A stretch of 64,000 nt of DNA from UBA668 sp040081465 (GTDB taxonomy: Bacteria; Actinomycetota; Acidimicrobiia; Acidimicrobiales; Ilumatobacteraceae): assembly GCA_040081465.1 (NCBI GenBank), contig JBEBGL010000004.1:124001-188000 (forward strand). The letters run 5' to 3'. A program made the translations under genes and the position numbers. Below the pieces are notes generated by a model. It ran no database searches. It was not told the DNA's origin and worked only from the letters and a program-made list of their open reading frames with translations. Shown one piece after another: positions 8,778 to 17,683 of the stretch (positions within the stretch are counted from its first letter, which is position 1; each line of letters opens with the position of its first letter).

Positions 8778-9710
8778 CTAGCCGCGGTGGCGCAACCTAA
8801 GTCCGGCCGCGCCAATCAGCAAGCCGAATCCGTGGCCAATGAGCGCCACGGACCAGTGCCACTGCGGTGATTTGCGGCGAGCAAGTCGAGTGACTGGGTG
8901 TGTTAGCCCCAGCGACACGCGCTTTGTACCCCGCGCCAGTAGACGCGCACGCGAGACCTCGCGTGTGGATCGGTTGATCACTGCCTCGTTGTTCCCCAGC
9001 CACATCTGTCGCCACGTCTGATAGCGAAATGTCGCACGTCGACCATCGCACGGTTCGTTGCAGATGGAATTGGCGGCGAACCGAATGTTCGCGCCCACAC
9101 CGACAGCATCGGCAAAAAAGACCATGTCCTCGCCACCGACTTTGCCCATCTCCGTTCGAAACTGAACTCCCGACGACTTGTGCCACGCTGAGCGCACGAG
9201 CATGTTGGCCGTGTTGCCCCGATCAGGCACGCTGCCGTCGGGGTAGCGAAGGTTCTCAGCGAGAAACGGTTCGTCGCGAAGCCAGCGTGGCGCGGCAGGA
9301 CCGGCTACGAACTGGCGATGGCCGACCACCACATCGGCGTGATGCTGCTCCGCGGTGCGCAACAATTCGCGCAGCCATCCCGAGTTAGGCACGCAGTCGT
9401 CGTCGAGGCACGCCACAAAGTCGCTGCCTCTAGCCCCGAGCTGCAATGCGTGATTGCGGGCGACCGAGATGTCGGCTGCTGCTGACGCGTAGTAGTCGAC
9501 GGTGATGCTGACATCTCGTCGCAGACCATCGACGAGCGCAGCAGCACCGCCGTCGGGGCTGTCGTCGACAACGAGAACATGCACGGCGCCTTCAGGGACT
9601 TCCGTCGCCGCGAGCCGATCGATTGTGCGCACCAGCGAGGCCAGCAGGTCGTTGCGTCGAAACGTACACACGGCGACCGTCACCGCCCGCTGCGACACGG
9701 TCTGCGTCAC
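8778..9710 (-). CDS. glycosyltransferase family 2
   Basis: 310 aa. Classic GT2 features: VTVAVCTFRRNDLL at the N-terminus, VVDDSPDGG near residue 50, the DxD motif as CLDDDCVPNSGW near residue 100 and GGEDMVFF near residue 195. A hydrophobic C-terminal segment may be a membrane anchor. GTG 9710 overlaps the upstream acetyltransferase by 4 nt (GTGA). It is the third gene of a leftward operon (11481 to 8778), which converges with the rightward polysaccharide operon over a 14 nt gap. Confidence 0.87.
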   Translation of the reverse strand: MTQTVSQRAVTVAVCTFRRNDLLASLVRTIDRLAATEVPEGAVHVLVVDDSPDGGAAALVDGLRRDVSITVDYYASAAADISVARNHALQLGARGSDFVACLDDDCVPNSGWLRELLRTAEQHHADVVVGHRQFVAGPAAPRWLRDEPFLAENLRYPDGSVPDRGNTANMLVRSAWHKSSGVQFRTEMGKVGGEDMVFFADAVGVGANIRFAANSICNEPCDGRRATFRYQTWRQMWLGNNEAVINRSTREVSRARLLARGTKRVSLGLTHPVTRLARRKSPQWHWSVALIGHGFGLLIGAAGLRLRHRG

Positions 9711-10237
9711 TGCAACTCGTCGGGCGTGCGGATCGAGGCCCGCGGTCCGACAACAGTGCTTCCCGCCGGCACGTCGTCGAGCACTACGGCGTTCGAGCCG
9801 ATCGATACGTCGTCACCGATCGTGATGGCACCCAAGATCACCGCACCGGAACCGATATTGACGCGATTGCCGATCACCGGTGCATCGTCGGGACGATCAA
9901 GGTGACGGTTGCCGATGGTGACCCCTTGGCGAATGATGACGTCGTCGCCGATCACTGCGTTCCCGTGGACGACGATGCCGCCTTGGTGTTCCACTCGTAC
10001 GCGCCTGCCTAGTAATGCCGAGTGTGGAATCTCGATGCCGTAGCGATTCCGGGCCCGCCGGTACGAGCGCCGGTACAACACAGTGAGTGGCGCGCGCAGT
10101 AGTCGCGGGCGCACGCGGAGCCTCCACACGCCAAATCGGTGAGACGCAACGGCGCGAAATCCCGGAAGCGTGCGGTCGCGGCCGTGTGTTTCGTAGTCCT
10201 CCCGCCACAGCTTCCATAGGGACAGATCGTTGCTCAC
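9707..10237 (-). CDS. serine O-acetyltransferase-like hexapeptide-repeat transferase
   Basis: 176 aa. The C-terminal half is a left-handed beta-helix with hexapeptide repeats (IVVHGNAVIGDDVII, VIGNRVNIGSGAVILG, TIGDDVSIGSNAVVLDDVP), with the His of the VTIGNRH region as in CysE. It is shorter than true CysE and lies between two glycosyltransferase genes, so acetylation of a sugar or glycan is more likely than cysteine synthesis. GTG start; 4 nt overlaps with both neighbours show tight coupling. Confidence 0.82.
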   Translation of the reverse strand: MSNDLSLWKLWREDYETHGRDRTLPGFRAVASHRFGVWRLRVRPRLLRAPLTVLYRRSYRRARNRYGIEIPHSALLGRRVRVEHQGGIVVHGNAVIGDDVIIRQGVTIGNRHLDRPDDAPVIGNRVNIGSGAVILGAITIGDDVSIGSNAVVLDDVPAGSTVVGPRASIRTPDELQ

Positions 10238-11481
10238 GACTGTTTCTCCTTGCCGGCTGCAGAGACGTTCGCGAAGAGTCGTGCGAGCACCGTCGCGTTC
10301 TTCGTGATGTCGTGCTGGTCGTGCACGGCTGATGCGGCGGCCGCGGTCAGTTCGCTGCGCAGGACCTTGTCAGCCAACACCTCGGTCAAAGCGTCGGCCA
10401 GCAGATCAGCGCGCGCAGCGGGCACAACCAGGGCGGTGGCCCGGTCGATAGCCAATTCGGGAATGCCCGCGATGTAGGTGGTGACCACTGGAACTCCGCA
10501 CGCCATTGCCTCCATGATGACAACTGGCAATCCCTCCGCAAACGTCGGAAGGCAAAACACGTCGGATCGAGCGAGCACCGCCGCCACATCGTGCGGGGGC
10601 AGAGCCCCATGCCACACCAACGCATCGGCAACCCCGGTGGCGACAGCGGCGCCGCGCACAACATCGCCGTAACCGTCGATTTCGGGGCCGACAACATCCA
10701 CGGCAACTTCGCGGCCACGAGCCCGCAAGATCTCGACTGCTTCGACGAGAACCAGATGGCCCTTCTCGGAAGAGACGCGGGCGACGATGGCGATGCGAGG
10801 GGGAGTGTTGGACGGCTCTACCGTGCGCTGTGAGAACCGCGTCAAATCGACGCCGCATCTCACTACTTGAATTTTGGCTCGATCGTTTGCGTCCGAGATT
10901 CGATAAAGCTGCGCGCGTGTGTAGTCGCTGACGCAGACCACAAAATTGGCCGCAGCGACCTTCTCGCGCAGTCGTGCCTCGCGCTCGCCAGCAAACTCGT
11001 GCCAACCGTGAATCGTCATGCTCCAGGTGTTGTCTCGCCCTGCGCGATGGCGGTGTGCGACTTCCGTTGCGTACCAGGCGATAGTCGCTGGCGCTTGACC
11101 GAAGTGTGCGTGTAGGTGGTGACTGCCAGCGCGGCGCATGACCCGAAAGGTCAGGATCGCCTCCGCAAGTTGGAAGTATCGCCACACGGCAGCCCGCAGG
11201 CCGCCCGATCCACTGCGTAGAGGGATCCGCAGCACGGACGGATGGCGAACGGCCGTCGCGGCGACGGTCGCAACTACCCGCCACTTCGACAACGCCTTCA
11301 GATATGTGGTGGTCCGCTGCCGTGCTCTGTTGTTGCTTGTTATGTCGTCATCCGAGACGCGGTTGATCGAGACGGTGACCACATCGAGGCCGAGCCGTTC
11401 GAGGGCGTCGACTTCGTCGGCGATGAACGTGTGCGAGACCGCCGGGAAATGCGTCGCGAGGTAGGTAATCGGCCGAGCCAT
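10234..11481 (-). CDS. glycosyltransferase family 4 (GT-B fold)
   Basis: 415 aa. N-terminal acceptor domain (THFPAVSHTFIADEV), then a family 4 donor domain with RIAIVARVSSEKGH near residue 240, a FCLPTFAEGLPVVIMEAMACGVPVV stretch with the EGLP and E-x7-E motifs, and VVPAARADLLADAL. First gene of a leftward operon, divergent from the GT4 gene starting at 11526 with a 44 nt gap. Likely retaining sugar transfer in polysaccharide assembly. Confidence 0.88.
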   Translation of the reverse strand: MARPITYLATHFPAVSHTFIADEVDALERLGLDVVTVSINRVSDDDITSNNRARQRTTTYLKALSKWRVVATVAATAVRHPSVLRIPLRSGSGGLRAAVWRYFQLAEAILTFRVMRRAGSHHLHAHFGQAPATIAWYATEVAHRHRAGRDNTWSMTIHGWHEFAGEREARLREKVAAANFVVCVSDYTRAQLYRISDANDRAKIQVVRCGVDLTRFSQRTVEPSNTPPRIAIVARVSSEKGHLVLVEAVEILRARGREVAVDVVGPEIDGYGDVVRGAAVATGVADALVWHGALPPHDVAAVLARSDVFCLPTFAEGLPVVIMEAMACGVPVVTTYIAGIPELAIDRATALVVPAARADLLADALTEVLADKVLRSELTAAAASAVHDQHDITKNATVLARLFANVSAAGKEKQS

Positions 11482-11514
11482 GTCTTGCCACGGTAACCTC
11501 GCCGCAGGTCCGCC

Positions 11515-11520
11515 GGGAGG
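11515..11520 (+). promoter_or_regulatory. strong Shine-Dalgarno fixing a TTG start
   Basis: GGGAGG, 5 nt before TTG 11526. It decides the start of the glycosyltransferase gene, since no ATG or GTG is suitably placed. Confidence 0.7.
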
Positions 11521-11525
11521 GTTCC

Positions 11526-12728
11526 TTGTACCAGCGCTACATGCACCTGACAGGGGTTCCGGCCTTCGTCACATCGGAAGGCACTGTGCACCTCGACGCC
11601 TTGGCTGCGCGAGATCTCAGTCGCCACACCTACATCGCTCCCGCGATCCGAGTCGTGTGCCCTGTGGTGCATGTTGTCGAGCCGCCGCCCGGCGCCGTCG
11701 CGTTCGATCAACCCGGGTTTGAGTTTGTCGCGTTGCCGCACGCCACTCGGCTGATGCGTTACGTCCTGGGCGGCGGGTGGTTCCGCGCGGTGTGGACCAT
11801 GTGGCGCCAGCTGGGCTGGGCGGACATCGCGTTCATGGGATGTGTCGAGCACCCGATCCCATATGGGTGGACGGCAGTGCCCTTCGCCGCAATGCGACGC
11901 GTGCCCTGGTACACGTTCATCGAGTCGACGCCGTGGCGGGTTCCGTCGGGCGTGCAGCCAAAGTTGCGTCATCGCGTGCGGGCCGCGATTTTCGAACGTA
12001 TCAATCGAGTGCTGTTCCGGCGTGCCGACTTTGCGTTCATCTCGCATTCCGCGTACGCGAAGTTTCTGAAACCTGGGTGCCCTCAGCTCGTGTCGCCAGC
12101 CGCTTGGTTTCTCCGCGACGAGGTGGCGACGCCCGCTCAAATCGAAGCCGCACGAACAGATGCCGCCAGGCGACCGACTCACCTGATGTACATCGGCCGT
12201 CTCGATCCGGCGAAAGGAATCGATGTTCTGTTGTCGGCGCTCGCACGCGTGGAAGAGGCCGGCGTCGATCTCACGTTCACGGTGATGGGCGTTGGCCAGT
12301 TACAAAGTCACGTCGAGCGCGCGGCCGCACGGCTGCAACATGTGCGCCTCGCGTTAAAGGCACCGTTGCCATACGGCCCGCAGTACTTCCAATCGTTGCG
12401 GGGAGTGGATGTGCTCGTCGTTCCTAACCTCGGCGATGAGCAGTCACGCAATGTGTTCGACGCTTTCTCGCAAGGCGTGCCCGTACTCGCGTCGGACACT
12501 CCTGGGATGCGCTCGGTCGTGACCGACGGGGTCGAAGGTCGGCTGCTGCCCGCTGGCGACATTGGCGCGCTCGCGAATGCGATCGCTGGGTTCGCCGAGC
12601 CGAAGGCAGGGGCAACGTGGATCGGTTTCGGCGATGCGGGCTACGAGCGAGCCAAGGGCTACGACCACGATGAGATGCACGCGCAACGTGCGCGCTTCAT
12701 CGCTGATCTACGCGAGGCAGCTAGTTAG
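11526..12728 (+). CDS. glycosyltransferase family 4-like
   Basis: 400 aa, GT-B fold. The donor domain is recognisable: MYIGRLDPAKGIDVLLSAL near residue 220, DVLVVPNLGDEQSRNVFDAF with SQGVPVLASD near residue 310, and RLLPAGDIGALANAI. TTG start at 11526, supported by a strong GGGAGG ribosome-binding site at 11515-11520, 5 nt upstream. Single rightward gene inside otherwise leftward genes; it overlaps the WecG-like gene tail to tail by 4 nt. Confidence 0.83.
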   Translation: MYQRYMHLTGVPAFVTSEGTVHLDALAARDLSRHTYIAPAIRVVCPVVHVVEPPPGAVAFDQPGFEFVALPHATRLMRYVLGGGWFRAVWTMWRQLGWADIAFMGCVEHPIPYGWTAVPFAAMRRVPWYTFIESTPWRVPSGVQPKLRHRVRAAIFERINRVLFRRADFAFISHSAYAKFLKPGCPQLVSPAAWFLRDEVATPAQIEAARTDAARRPTHLMYIGRLDPAKGIDVLLSALARVEEAGVDLTFTVMGVGQLQSHVERAAARLQHVRLALKAPLPYGPQYFQSLRGVDVLVVPNLGDEQSRNVFDAFSQGVPVLASDTPGMRSVVTDGVEGRLLPAGDIGALANAIAGFAEPKAGATWIGFGDAGYERAKGYDHDEMHAQRARFIADLREAAS

Positions 12729-13492
12729 CGGACCCGGCGACTTCGCCACTCGCGCCAGACCATCGGTAGGAACGCCATGTCGTCGACGAGATAACGCTTG
12801 GCCATCCGACGCGGGTTGCCTACGAGTCGGTGGAGCCACTCGAGACCTATTCGCTGAACCCACTTCGGTGCACGACGCTGCTGCCCGGTGTAGAACTCCG
12901 CCGAAGCCCCTAGCAGCAGTAGCAGTGGAGCCCCTGAGTGTGGCGCGGTGGATGCGGCGAGGCCGGCGGCGATCAGGTGACTCTTCGCGGTCGAAAGACC
13001 CACGACAACCGCATCGGCATATTCTGAATCGAGCTCGGCAAGTATCTCGCTGACGATCGAACCGATTGGGTCTGCGTCGTCGTCAGCGAACATTGGTGGG
13101 ACGATGCATCGGCAGCGAGGGTTCTCGGCCATCAACTGACGCGCAAGTTGCTCACTGCTGGCGACAACGAGCAGTGGTCGTTCGGCCGCGACCATTCGAC
13201 GCCACCATGCGGGGAATAGATCGCTGCCAGCAAGACGGTGATCGATGGGTTGCTTGAGCAGTCGACTTGCCCAAATGATTGGGGCTCCGTCGGGCAGCAC
13301 CATGTGTGCCGTCTGGGCCACCTGTCGTTGTGTTGGCGACTTCTGATATCGGATTAGATGGTCGACGTTGGGAGTCACCACTACCCGCCATGTGGAAGTA
13401 CGCGTTTGTCCGTCGCGTTCCAACCCATCAGCGACTTCGTCGATACTGGAACCCACAAGAAAGTCGAGACCGAAAAGGTGAGTGGTGTGCAT
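12725..13492 (-). CDS. WecG/TagA/CpsF family glycosyltransferase
   Basis: 255 aa. Fits the GT26 family: a VVTPNVDHL strand near residue 40, the conserved VLPDGAPIIWASRLL segment with its Asp near residue 85 and RLAGSDLFPAWW near residue 105. The C-terminal half has VVVGLSTAKS and ends QRIGLEWLHRLVGNPRRMAKRY, the usual WLHRL..P.R.. signature. Family members add a ManNAc(A)-type sugar to a lipid-linked GlcNAc, which would be an early step in repeat-unit synthesis. Last gene of a leftward operon with the DUF6492 gene (3 nt gap) and the large membrane protein. Confidence 0.9.
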   Translation of the reverse strand: MHTTHLFGLDFLVGSSIDEVADGLERDGQTRTSTWRVVVTPNVDHLIRYQKSPTQRQVAQTAHMVLPDGAPIIWASRLLKQPIDHRLAGSDLFPAWWRRMVAAERPLLVVASSEQLARQLMAENPRCRCIVPPMFADDDADPIGSIVSEILAELDSEYADAVVVGLSTAKSHLIAAGLAASTAPHSGAPLLLLLGASAEFYTGQQRRAPKWVQRIGLEWLHRLVGNPRRMAKRYLVDDMAFLPMVWREWRSRRVR

Positions 13493-13495
13493 GTG

Positions 13496-14359
13496 TCAGC
13501 CCACTGCGTCCCACAGCGTCGCCAAGCGCGGTCGATAGCGGCCAGGTTCGATGCCATCTTTCGAGTGGATCATGACGGCGACCGTCGCCGGATCGAGAAC
13601 CGAGAAGAAGTCATCAAGCGCGTTTGCATCGCCGAGGTCTAGTCCCCACGATGCCTTGACCAGCGGCTGCGTCGAGGGGTGGTGTCCGGCACGCTCGTAG
13701 CCGAGCACGCCGCGCGTGTGTGCGCCATAGAGGACGTACTCCGAGAATGTTGTCAGGCGCATTAGCGCGGAGCGCCAGTCATGACCCGTGACATTCTCGA
13801 TCCGTGCGATCATCGCCAGCACGTTGTCACGACGCCAACAGATCAGATTGCCGACGTGACCGCGCGGGGGAAACGGGGTCTCGTCGATGCCAAGTAACCG
13901 GACGGCAGTGTCTGTCCATGCGCGGACTTCGTCGTTGACGAACTCGACGTCGAGCAGCGCGACAGTCTTCTCGTGGCCATGACTACACAGCGTGCGTGCG
14001 GGTTCAAAGCGGCGAACAAACGCGACGTCGCTGTCGCAGAAAATTGACACGTCGGCAGCGAGTTGCGACGCAGCGGACACCTTCAATATCTGTTGCACGA
14101 TCCAGCCACGGTTCGGTCGTGAACGCAGGCTGAGCCAGATTGAACGAGGCCCTGGCAGCCGGTGAATCCACCACGGCAGCAGATCCTCCGACGTCACGAT
14201 CGTGGCCCTATCGCCCAAATGGCGAAAGTGCTTGAGATCGCGATGGTCGACGATGAGGTGGTGCGCGAGGCCAGGGCAACAGCGTTGCACTGACTCGACG
14301 AGCAGTTCGGCGCGGGCGAGGTCGGGTAGGTAAGTGGGCGTGATGAGAGTGAAGTCCAT
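13496..14359 (-). CDS. DUF6492-like putative glycosyltransferase
   Basis: 287 aa. It begins FTLITPTYLPDLARAELLVESV, the GT-A-like opening of DUF6492 proteins, with a DxD-like FCDSDVAFVR motif near residue 110 and a VGNLICWRRD segment near residue 170. No activity has been shown for the family as far as I know. Its place between a WecG-like transferase and a polytopic membrane protein supports a glycan-related role. A short gap (13 nt) to the upstream gene suggests cotranscription. Confidence 0.72.
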   Translation of the reverse strand: MDFTLITPTYLPDLARAELLVESVQRCCPGLAHHLIVDHRDLKHFRHLGDRATIVTSEDLLPWWIHRLPGPRSIWLSLRSRPNRGWIVQQILKVSAASQLAADVSIFCDSDVAFVRRFEPARTLCSHGHEKTVALLDVEFVNDEVRAWTDTAVRLLGIDETPFPPRGHVGNLICWRRDNVLAMIARIENVTGHDWRSALMRLTTFSEYVLYGAHTRGVLGYERAGHHPSTQPLVKASWGLDLGDANALDDFFSVLDPATVAVMIHSKDGIEPGRYRPRLATLWDAVG

Positions 14360-14372
14360 GGCCGCGACGCGA

Positions 14373-16025
14373 TCAGCGGTCGAGGCACGAGGCCGGATCG
14401 TCGGTCGTTATCGCCGATCGGCGGACGGTTAGCCACCAGTCCTGTTGCGTGGACGGGATCAACCCTGACGAACTGATCGGGCCGACCAGCAGCCATTCAT
14501 CGTCAGTGCCCGGGTTGGCCCGCGTCAATACCGCGTCGCGTTCCATCGCCGGGAAGGTCGTCTGATCCTGAGTCATAGGCAGACCGTCTGGATCCGAGTC
14601 GCCACGAGCTACCGACGCGATACCGCTGTAATGCTTGCCATCCCAACTGAACGTAGCGTCGAGATGATGCGGCGCTATGCCAAGGCACGACGTGATTTCG
14701 GCGGCTTCCTTGATGGCCTCGGTGGGCGTGATCGTGTGATCGAGCTCCCAATACGAGGCGAGCAGCACCACGATGCTGACCGCCGCAGCCGCGGCGCTTC
14801 GTAGCAGCGGACGCGTCATCAAAACAACGACGGTTGCCGCCAGCATGACGAGTGAGTAGCGAGTCCAGTATGAACCGATGGTCACGATCACCGTCACCTC
14901 GACCGCGATCGCAAGGATCGCGACGGCGGCCAACGGATGACGCAGCGGAGATTGGTCTGTGAGTTGCACGCCGCGATCGCGCCACTGGACGCACGCCCGC
15001 ACCATCCAAACCCATCCTGTCGTCGCAGCTCCGAGGATGGCGATGAGCGCGACAGCACCACCGTCGAGGCCGTACTGCTCCTGAATTCCGGACACCAACG
15101 GATGAGCAGGCGATACTTGCGACCAACTGGCCGCCAATGCACCGAACACGGCGAGCGTCACGCCAGCGACGATGGCCGCGCCGCGCTTAGTTATCGGGTG
15201 CAGTCCCTCAACCCACAACAGCGCAGCAAACAACAGCAACCCTTGCGCGATGAATATTGCCTCGGCCCCGGAGGCGACGCCGCGCGGTCGAAGCTCGAAC
15301 GCCAGCTCCCCGCCGTGTTCCATGCCCGAGCGCCACATGTATATGGGAGCAGACACGGCAACGAAAATCACGCTGAACAACGCGGCTCGCACCTTGCCGT
15401 CGCGCGTAATCGGTCGTCGTCCTAGCAGCAACCACCCCGCGGCCAACGCTGCCACTGCCATCTGCTGGCGGACAAGGAATCCGAACGACGCGGCTAGCGC
15501 AGCGCCGGTTGTTCCGACGACCATCGCCCATCGCGGCAAAGCGCCCTCGCGCGGGTACGCAACGCGGCAGGCGAGGGCGATGGCCCACACCGCGCCGGCA
15601 ATGGCGAAAGGGTCGGAGAGGTAGGTGCCAGCGATACCGACGAAGCCGCTGAAGCCACCGAATAGCAGCAGCGCGGGCACTCGCCGCGCGACGCCGAACG
15701 TGACAAGCATTGAACGGAATCCCAGCAACGCGATGGCACACATCACGGACCCCAGCAGGTGGATCTGATTGTGGCCATACCCGACGATCGCGACCCACAG
15801 CGCGGTGACAGGGATCATTGGGAGGAGCGTGATGTCGTTCCAGCCGACTAGGTGAATATGCCCGGTTGTGTGAAAGGTGTCGAAGATGCGCTCGTACGCC
15901 CACGCGTCGCCGGCAGGCAGGTCGCCGGCATTCGCGAGCACGCGCCAGAAGAAGGGCGCCAACGAGAGAACGGCGATCAGGCCAAACTCAACAAGACGTG
16001 CCGTGTGTTTAGCGCGTGTATTCAA
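14373..16025 (-). CDS. polytopic membrane protein, possibly GT-C type
   Basis: 550 aa. Twelve or so hydrophobic segments spread over residues 10-430, then a soluble C-terminal domain of about 100 residues that probably faces outward. An acidic PAGDAWAYERIFDTF stretch follows the first helix, similar in placement to the first extracellular loop of GT-C glycosyltransferases, but no firm family motif is seen. TTG start at 16025 is the only candidate near the first helix. First gene of the leftward DUF6492/WecG operon. Likely linked to polysaccharide synthesis; function unknown. Confidence 0.68.
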   Translation of the reverse strand: MNTRAKHTARLVEFGLIAVLSLAPFFWRVLANAGDLPAGDAWAYERIFDTFHTTGHIHLVGWNDITLLPMIPVTALWVAIVGYGHNQIHLLGSVMCAIALLGFRSMLVTFGVARRVPALLLFGGFSGFVGIAGTYLSDPFAIAGAVWAIALACRVAYPREGALPRWAMVVGTTGAALAASFGFLVRQQMAVAALAAGWLLLGRRPITRDGKVRAALFSVIFVAVSAPIYMWRSGMEHGGELAFELRPRGVASGAEAIFIAQGLLLFAALLWVEGLHPITKRGAAIVAGVTLAVFGALAASWSQVSPAHPLVSGIQEQYGLDGGAVALIAILGAATTGWVWMVRACVQWRDRGVQLTDQSPLRHPLAAVAILAIAVEVTVIVTIGSYWTRYSLVMLAATVVVLMTRPLLRSAAAAAVSIVVLLASYWELDHTITPTEAIKEAAEITSCLGIAPHHLDATFSWDGKHYSGIASVARGDSDPDGLPMTQDQTTFPAMERDAVLTRANPGTDDEWLLVGPISSSGLIPSTQQDWWLTVRRSAITTDDPASCLDR

Positions 16026-16070
16026 GCCGACCCCGCAAGAAGCGCCAGCGTAACCGATGCGTGCTCGGGG

Positions 16071-16403
16071 CTAGCGGAGGCGTTCGACTTCCACAACGGC
16101 AGCAAGAGGGATCGGGCCATAGATGTGGGGGAATGGTTCCGGTGCGCCGCCGAGTTGTTCGTAAACCAAAGGCGAGTCGAGTTTCGATTCGTCCACGTGT
16201 AGCAGCAGCAGTTCAGTGGCATCCGCGTAGAACCGTTCTACGACACCAGGCCATTGCTCGGCGGTGCTGCAGTGGATGTAACCCTCCTGCGCGAGTTCGA
16301 CGCCGCGGGTCGAGCCGGTGTGCACGCCTTCTGCTTGCGATTGCTGCCAGCGGGCGGGTTCAGTCAGGTGGAAGATCATCGTCGTAGGTTTGCAGATCGT
16401 CAC
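16071..16403 (-). CDS. DUF952 family protein
   Basis: 110 aa from GTG 16403, which overlaps the DinB stop (GTGA), or 102 aa from ATG 16379, where the family usually starts (MIFHLTEPARW). Typical DUF952 features: EGYIHCSTAEQW near residue 40, LLLLHVDESKL, and PHIYGPIPLAAVVEV at the end. DUF952 proteins are small cytoplasmic proteins with an ADP-ribosyltransferase-like fold; function unclear. Second gene of a two-gene operon with the DinB-like gene. Confidence 0.83.
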   Translation of the reverse strand: MTICKPTTMIFHLTEPARWQQSQAEGVHTGSTRGVELAQEGYIHCSTAEQWPGVVERFYADATELLLLHVDESKLDSPLVYEQLGGAPEPFPHIYGPIPLAAVVEVERLR

Positions 16404-16897
16404 TCGCCGGTAGCGCCGTCGATCGATTCACGAATGATGTCGGCGTGGCCGTTGTGACGCGCGTACTCCTGGATCACCTTCAGCAGGTTCTCTCGCAGGT
16501 TTCGCCGGCCCGGCGCGCCGGGCGTGTCTAGCGACGGCTGCGCGGCGATTAAGCGATCGGCATTTGCCTGCTCGTTGCGTAGCGCTTCGAAAGACGGCGC
16601 GACCATATCGACCGTGAGATTGTCGAAGTCGCCGGCCGGACCGTCGTCTTCGTACGGGCCGTACACGAACTCGAGCTCGCCGCCACCGATGGAGTAAGTG
16701 AAGTACACGCGCTCCATCTCGGTGAGGTGACGCACCAGGCCGAGCAACGACATCGGTGAACCGCCGAGGCCGCTACGGATCAAGTCCTGTGGCGAGACCC
16801 CTTCGCACTTCGCGGCGAGAGCATCGCGATGAAACGCCAGCCAGCCCAGAAGCAGGTCTTGCTCAGTGCCGCCCTCGGGTTCGGGTGCTCGCTGCAT
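16400..16897 (-). CDS. DinB/DUF664-type putative metal-dependent thiol transferase
   Basis: 165 aa. Four-helix DinB fold by pattern. Metal-ligand histidines fit RHLTEMERVYF near residue 55 and EYARHNGHADIIRE near residue 148, the last being the most conserved motif of DUF664. Related actinobacterial proteins use mycothiol, which is an inference here. The ATG at 16897 lies only 23 nt from the divergent trmD start, and a TACGCT hexamer on this strand (16904-16909) sits 6 nt upstream. Confidence 0.84.
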   Translation of the reverse strand: MQRAPEPEGGTEQDLLLGWLAFHRDALAAKCEGVSPQDLIRSGLGGSPMSLLGLVRHLTEMERVYFTYSIGGGELEFVYGPYEDDGPAGDFDNLTVDMVAPSFEALRNEQANADRLIAAQPSLDTPGAPGRRNLRENLLKVIQEYARHNGHADIIRESIDGATGE

Positions 16898-16903
16898 CTT
16901 GCG

Positions 16904-16913
16904 AGCGTAGATT
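16904..16913. promoter_or_regulatory. overlapping divergent -10 hexamers between the DinB-like gene and trmD
   Basis: The minus-strand TACGCT (16909-16904) is 6 nt from ATG 16897, and the plus-strand TAGATT (16908-16913) is 7 nt from GTG 16921. They share two base pairs, so two polymerases could not be bound at once. Both start codons would lie at or next to the transcription start. Prediction from sequence only. Confidence 0.5.
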
Positions 16914-16920
16914 GCATGTC

Positions 16921-17655
16921 GTGCGCATCGACGTGTTCACCATCTTTCCTGGACTGATCGATGTCTTTTGCGCGGAGAGCATGCTTGGGAAAGCGCGCAG
17001 CTCCGGACTATTGGATCTCCGTCTGCACGACCCGCGTGAACACACCTCTGATGTGCACCGCACGGTTGATGACGCACCATTCGGTGGAGGTGCCGGCATG
17101 GTGATGAAGCCCGAGCCTCTATTCGAAGCTGTTGAGGCCGCGCAACCCCCGCGCCCGTTGCTATTGCTCGGTCCCGGTGGTCGCCGTTTTGACCAGGCGA
17201 TGGCCCACGAACTCGCCACCGGAACTGGCTTCTCGATGATCTCGGGCCGCTACGAGGGGGTCGACCATCGCGTTCGCGAGCACCTTGTCGATGGCGAGCT
17301 GAGCGTCGGCGATGTCGTGCTGAACGGTGGGGAAGTGGCGGCATGCATGGTGATCGAAGCGGTCGTGCGCTTGTTGCCAGGGGCGATGGGCAATACCGAC
17401 AGCACAGTGAACGAGAGCTTCGGGACCACTGGTTTGCTTGAGGAACCCCAATTCACACGCCCGGCTGAGTATCGAGGCTGGGAGGTGCCCGAGGTGCTGC
17501 GAGGTGGTGACCACGCCCGGATTGCACGCTGGCGGCTTGCGCAGGCGCTGCATCGCACCCTGCGCGACCGTCCTGACCTGGTCGAAGCCCGCGGCGGGCT
17601 TGACGAATCCGACCGGCGGCTGTTGGAAGAGTTCCCTGCCGTCACCTATCCTTGA
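16921..17655 (+). CDS. trmD: tRNA (guanine-37-N1)-methyltransferase TrmD
   Basis: 244 aa. SPOUT methyltransferase that makes m1G37 in tRNAs reading CNN-type codons, preventing +1 frameshifts. N-terminus MRIDVFTIFPGL, then DDAPFGGGAGMVMKPEP near residue 50, ISGRYEGVDHRV near residue 110 and the knotted SAM site LSVGDVVLNGGEVAA near residue 130. GTG 16921 is chosen because the family starts here and a -10-like TAGATT lies 7 nt upstream; a longer open frame back to 16756 runs through the DinB-like gene. It precedes rplS by 28 nt. The rimM gene that normally precedes trmD is absent. Confidence 0.95.
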   Translation: MRIDVFTIFPGLIDVFCAESMLGKARSSGLLDLRLHDPREHTSDVHRTVDDAPFGGGAGMVMKPEPLFEAVEAAQPPRPLLLLGPGGRRFDQAMAHELATGTGFSMISGRYEGVDHRVREHLVDGELSVGDVVLNGGEVAACMVIEAVVRLLPGAMGNTDSTVNESFGTTGLLEEPQFTRPAEYRGWEVPEVLRGGDHARIARWRLAQALHRTLRDRPDLVEARGGLDESDRRLLEEFPAVTYP

Positions 17656-17683
17656 CTGTTCGTCTAACAGAGAGTTGCCCCCA

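Noticed and set aside
16756..16920. N-terminal extension of trmD
   Set aside because: It lies within the DinB-like gene on the other strand, and TrmD proteins start at MRIDVFT.
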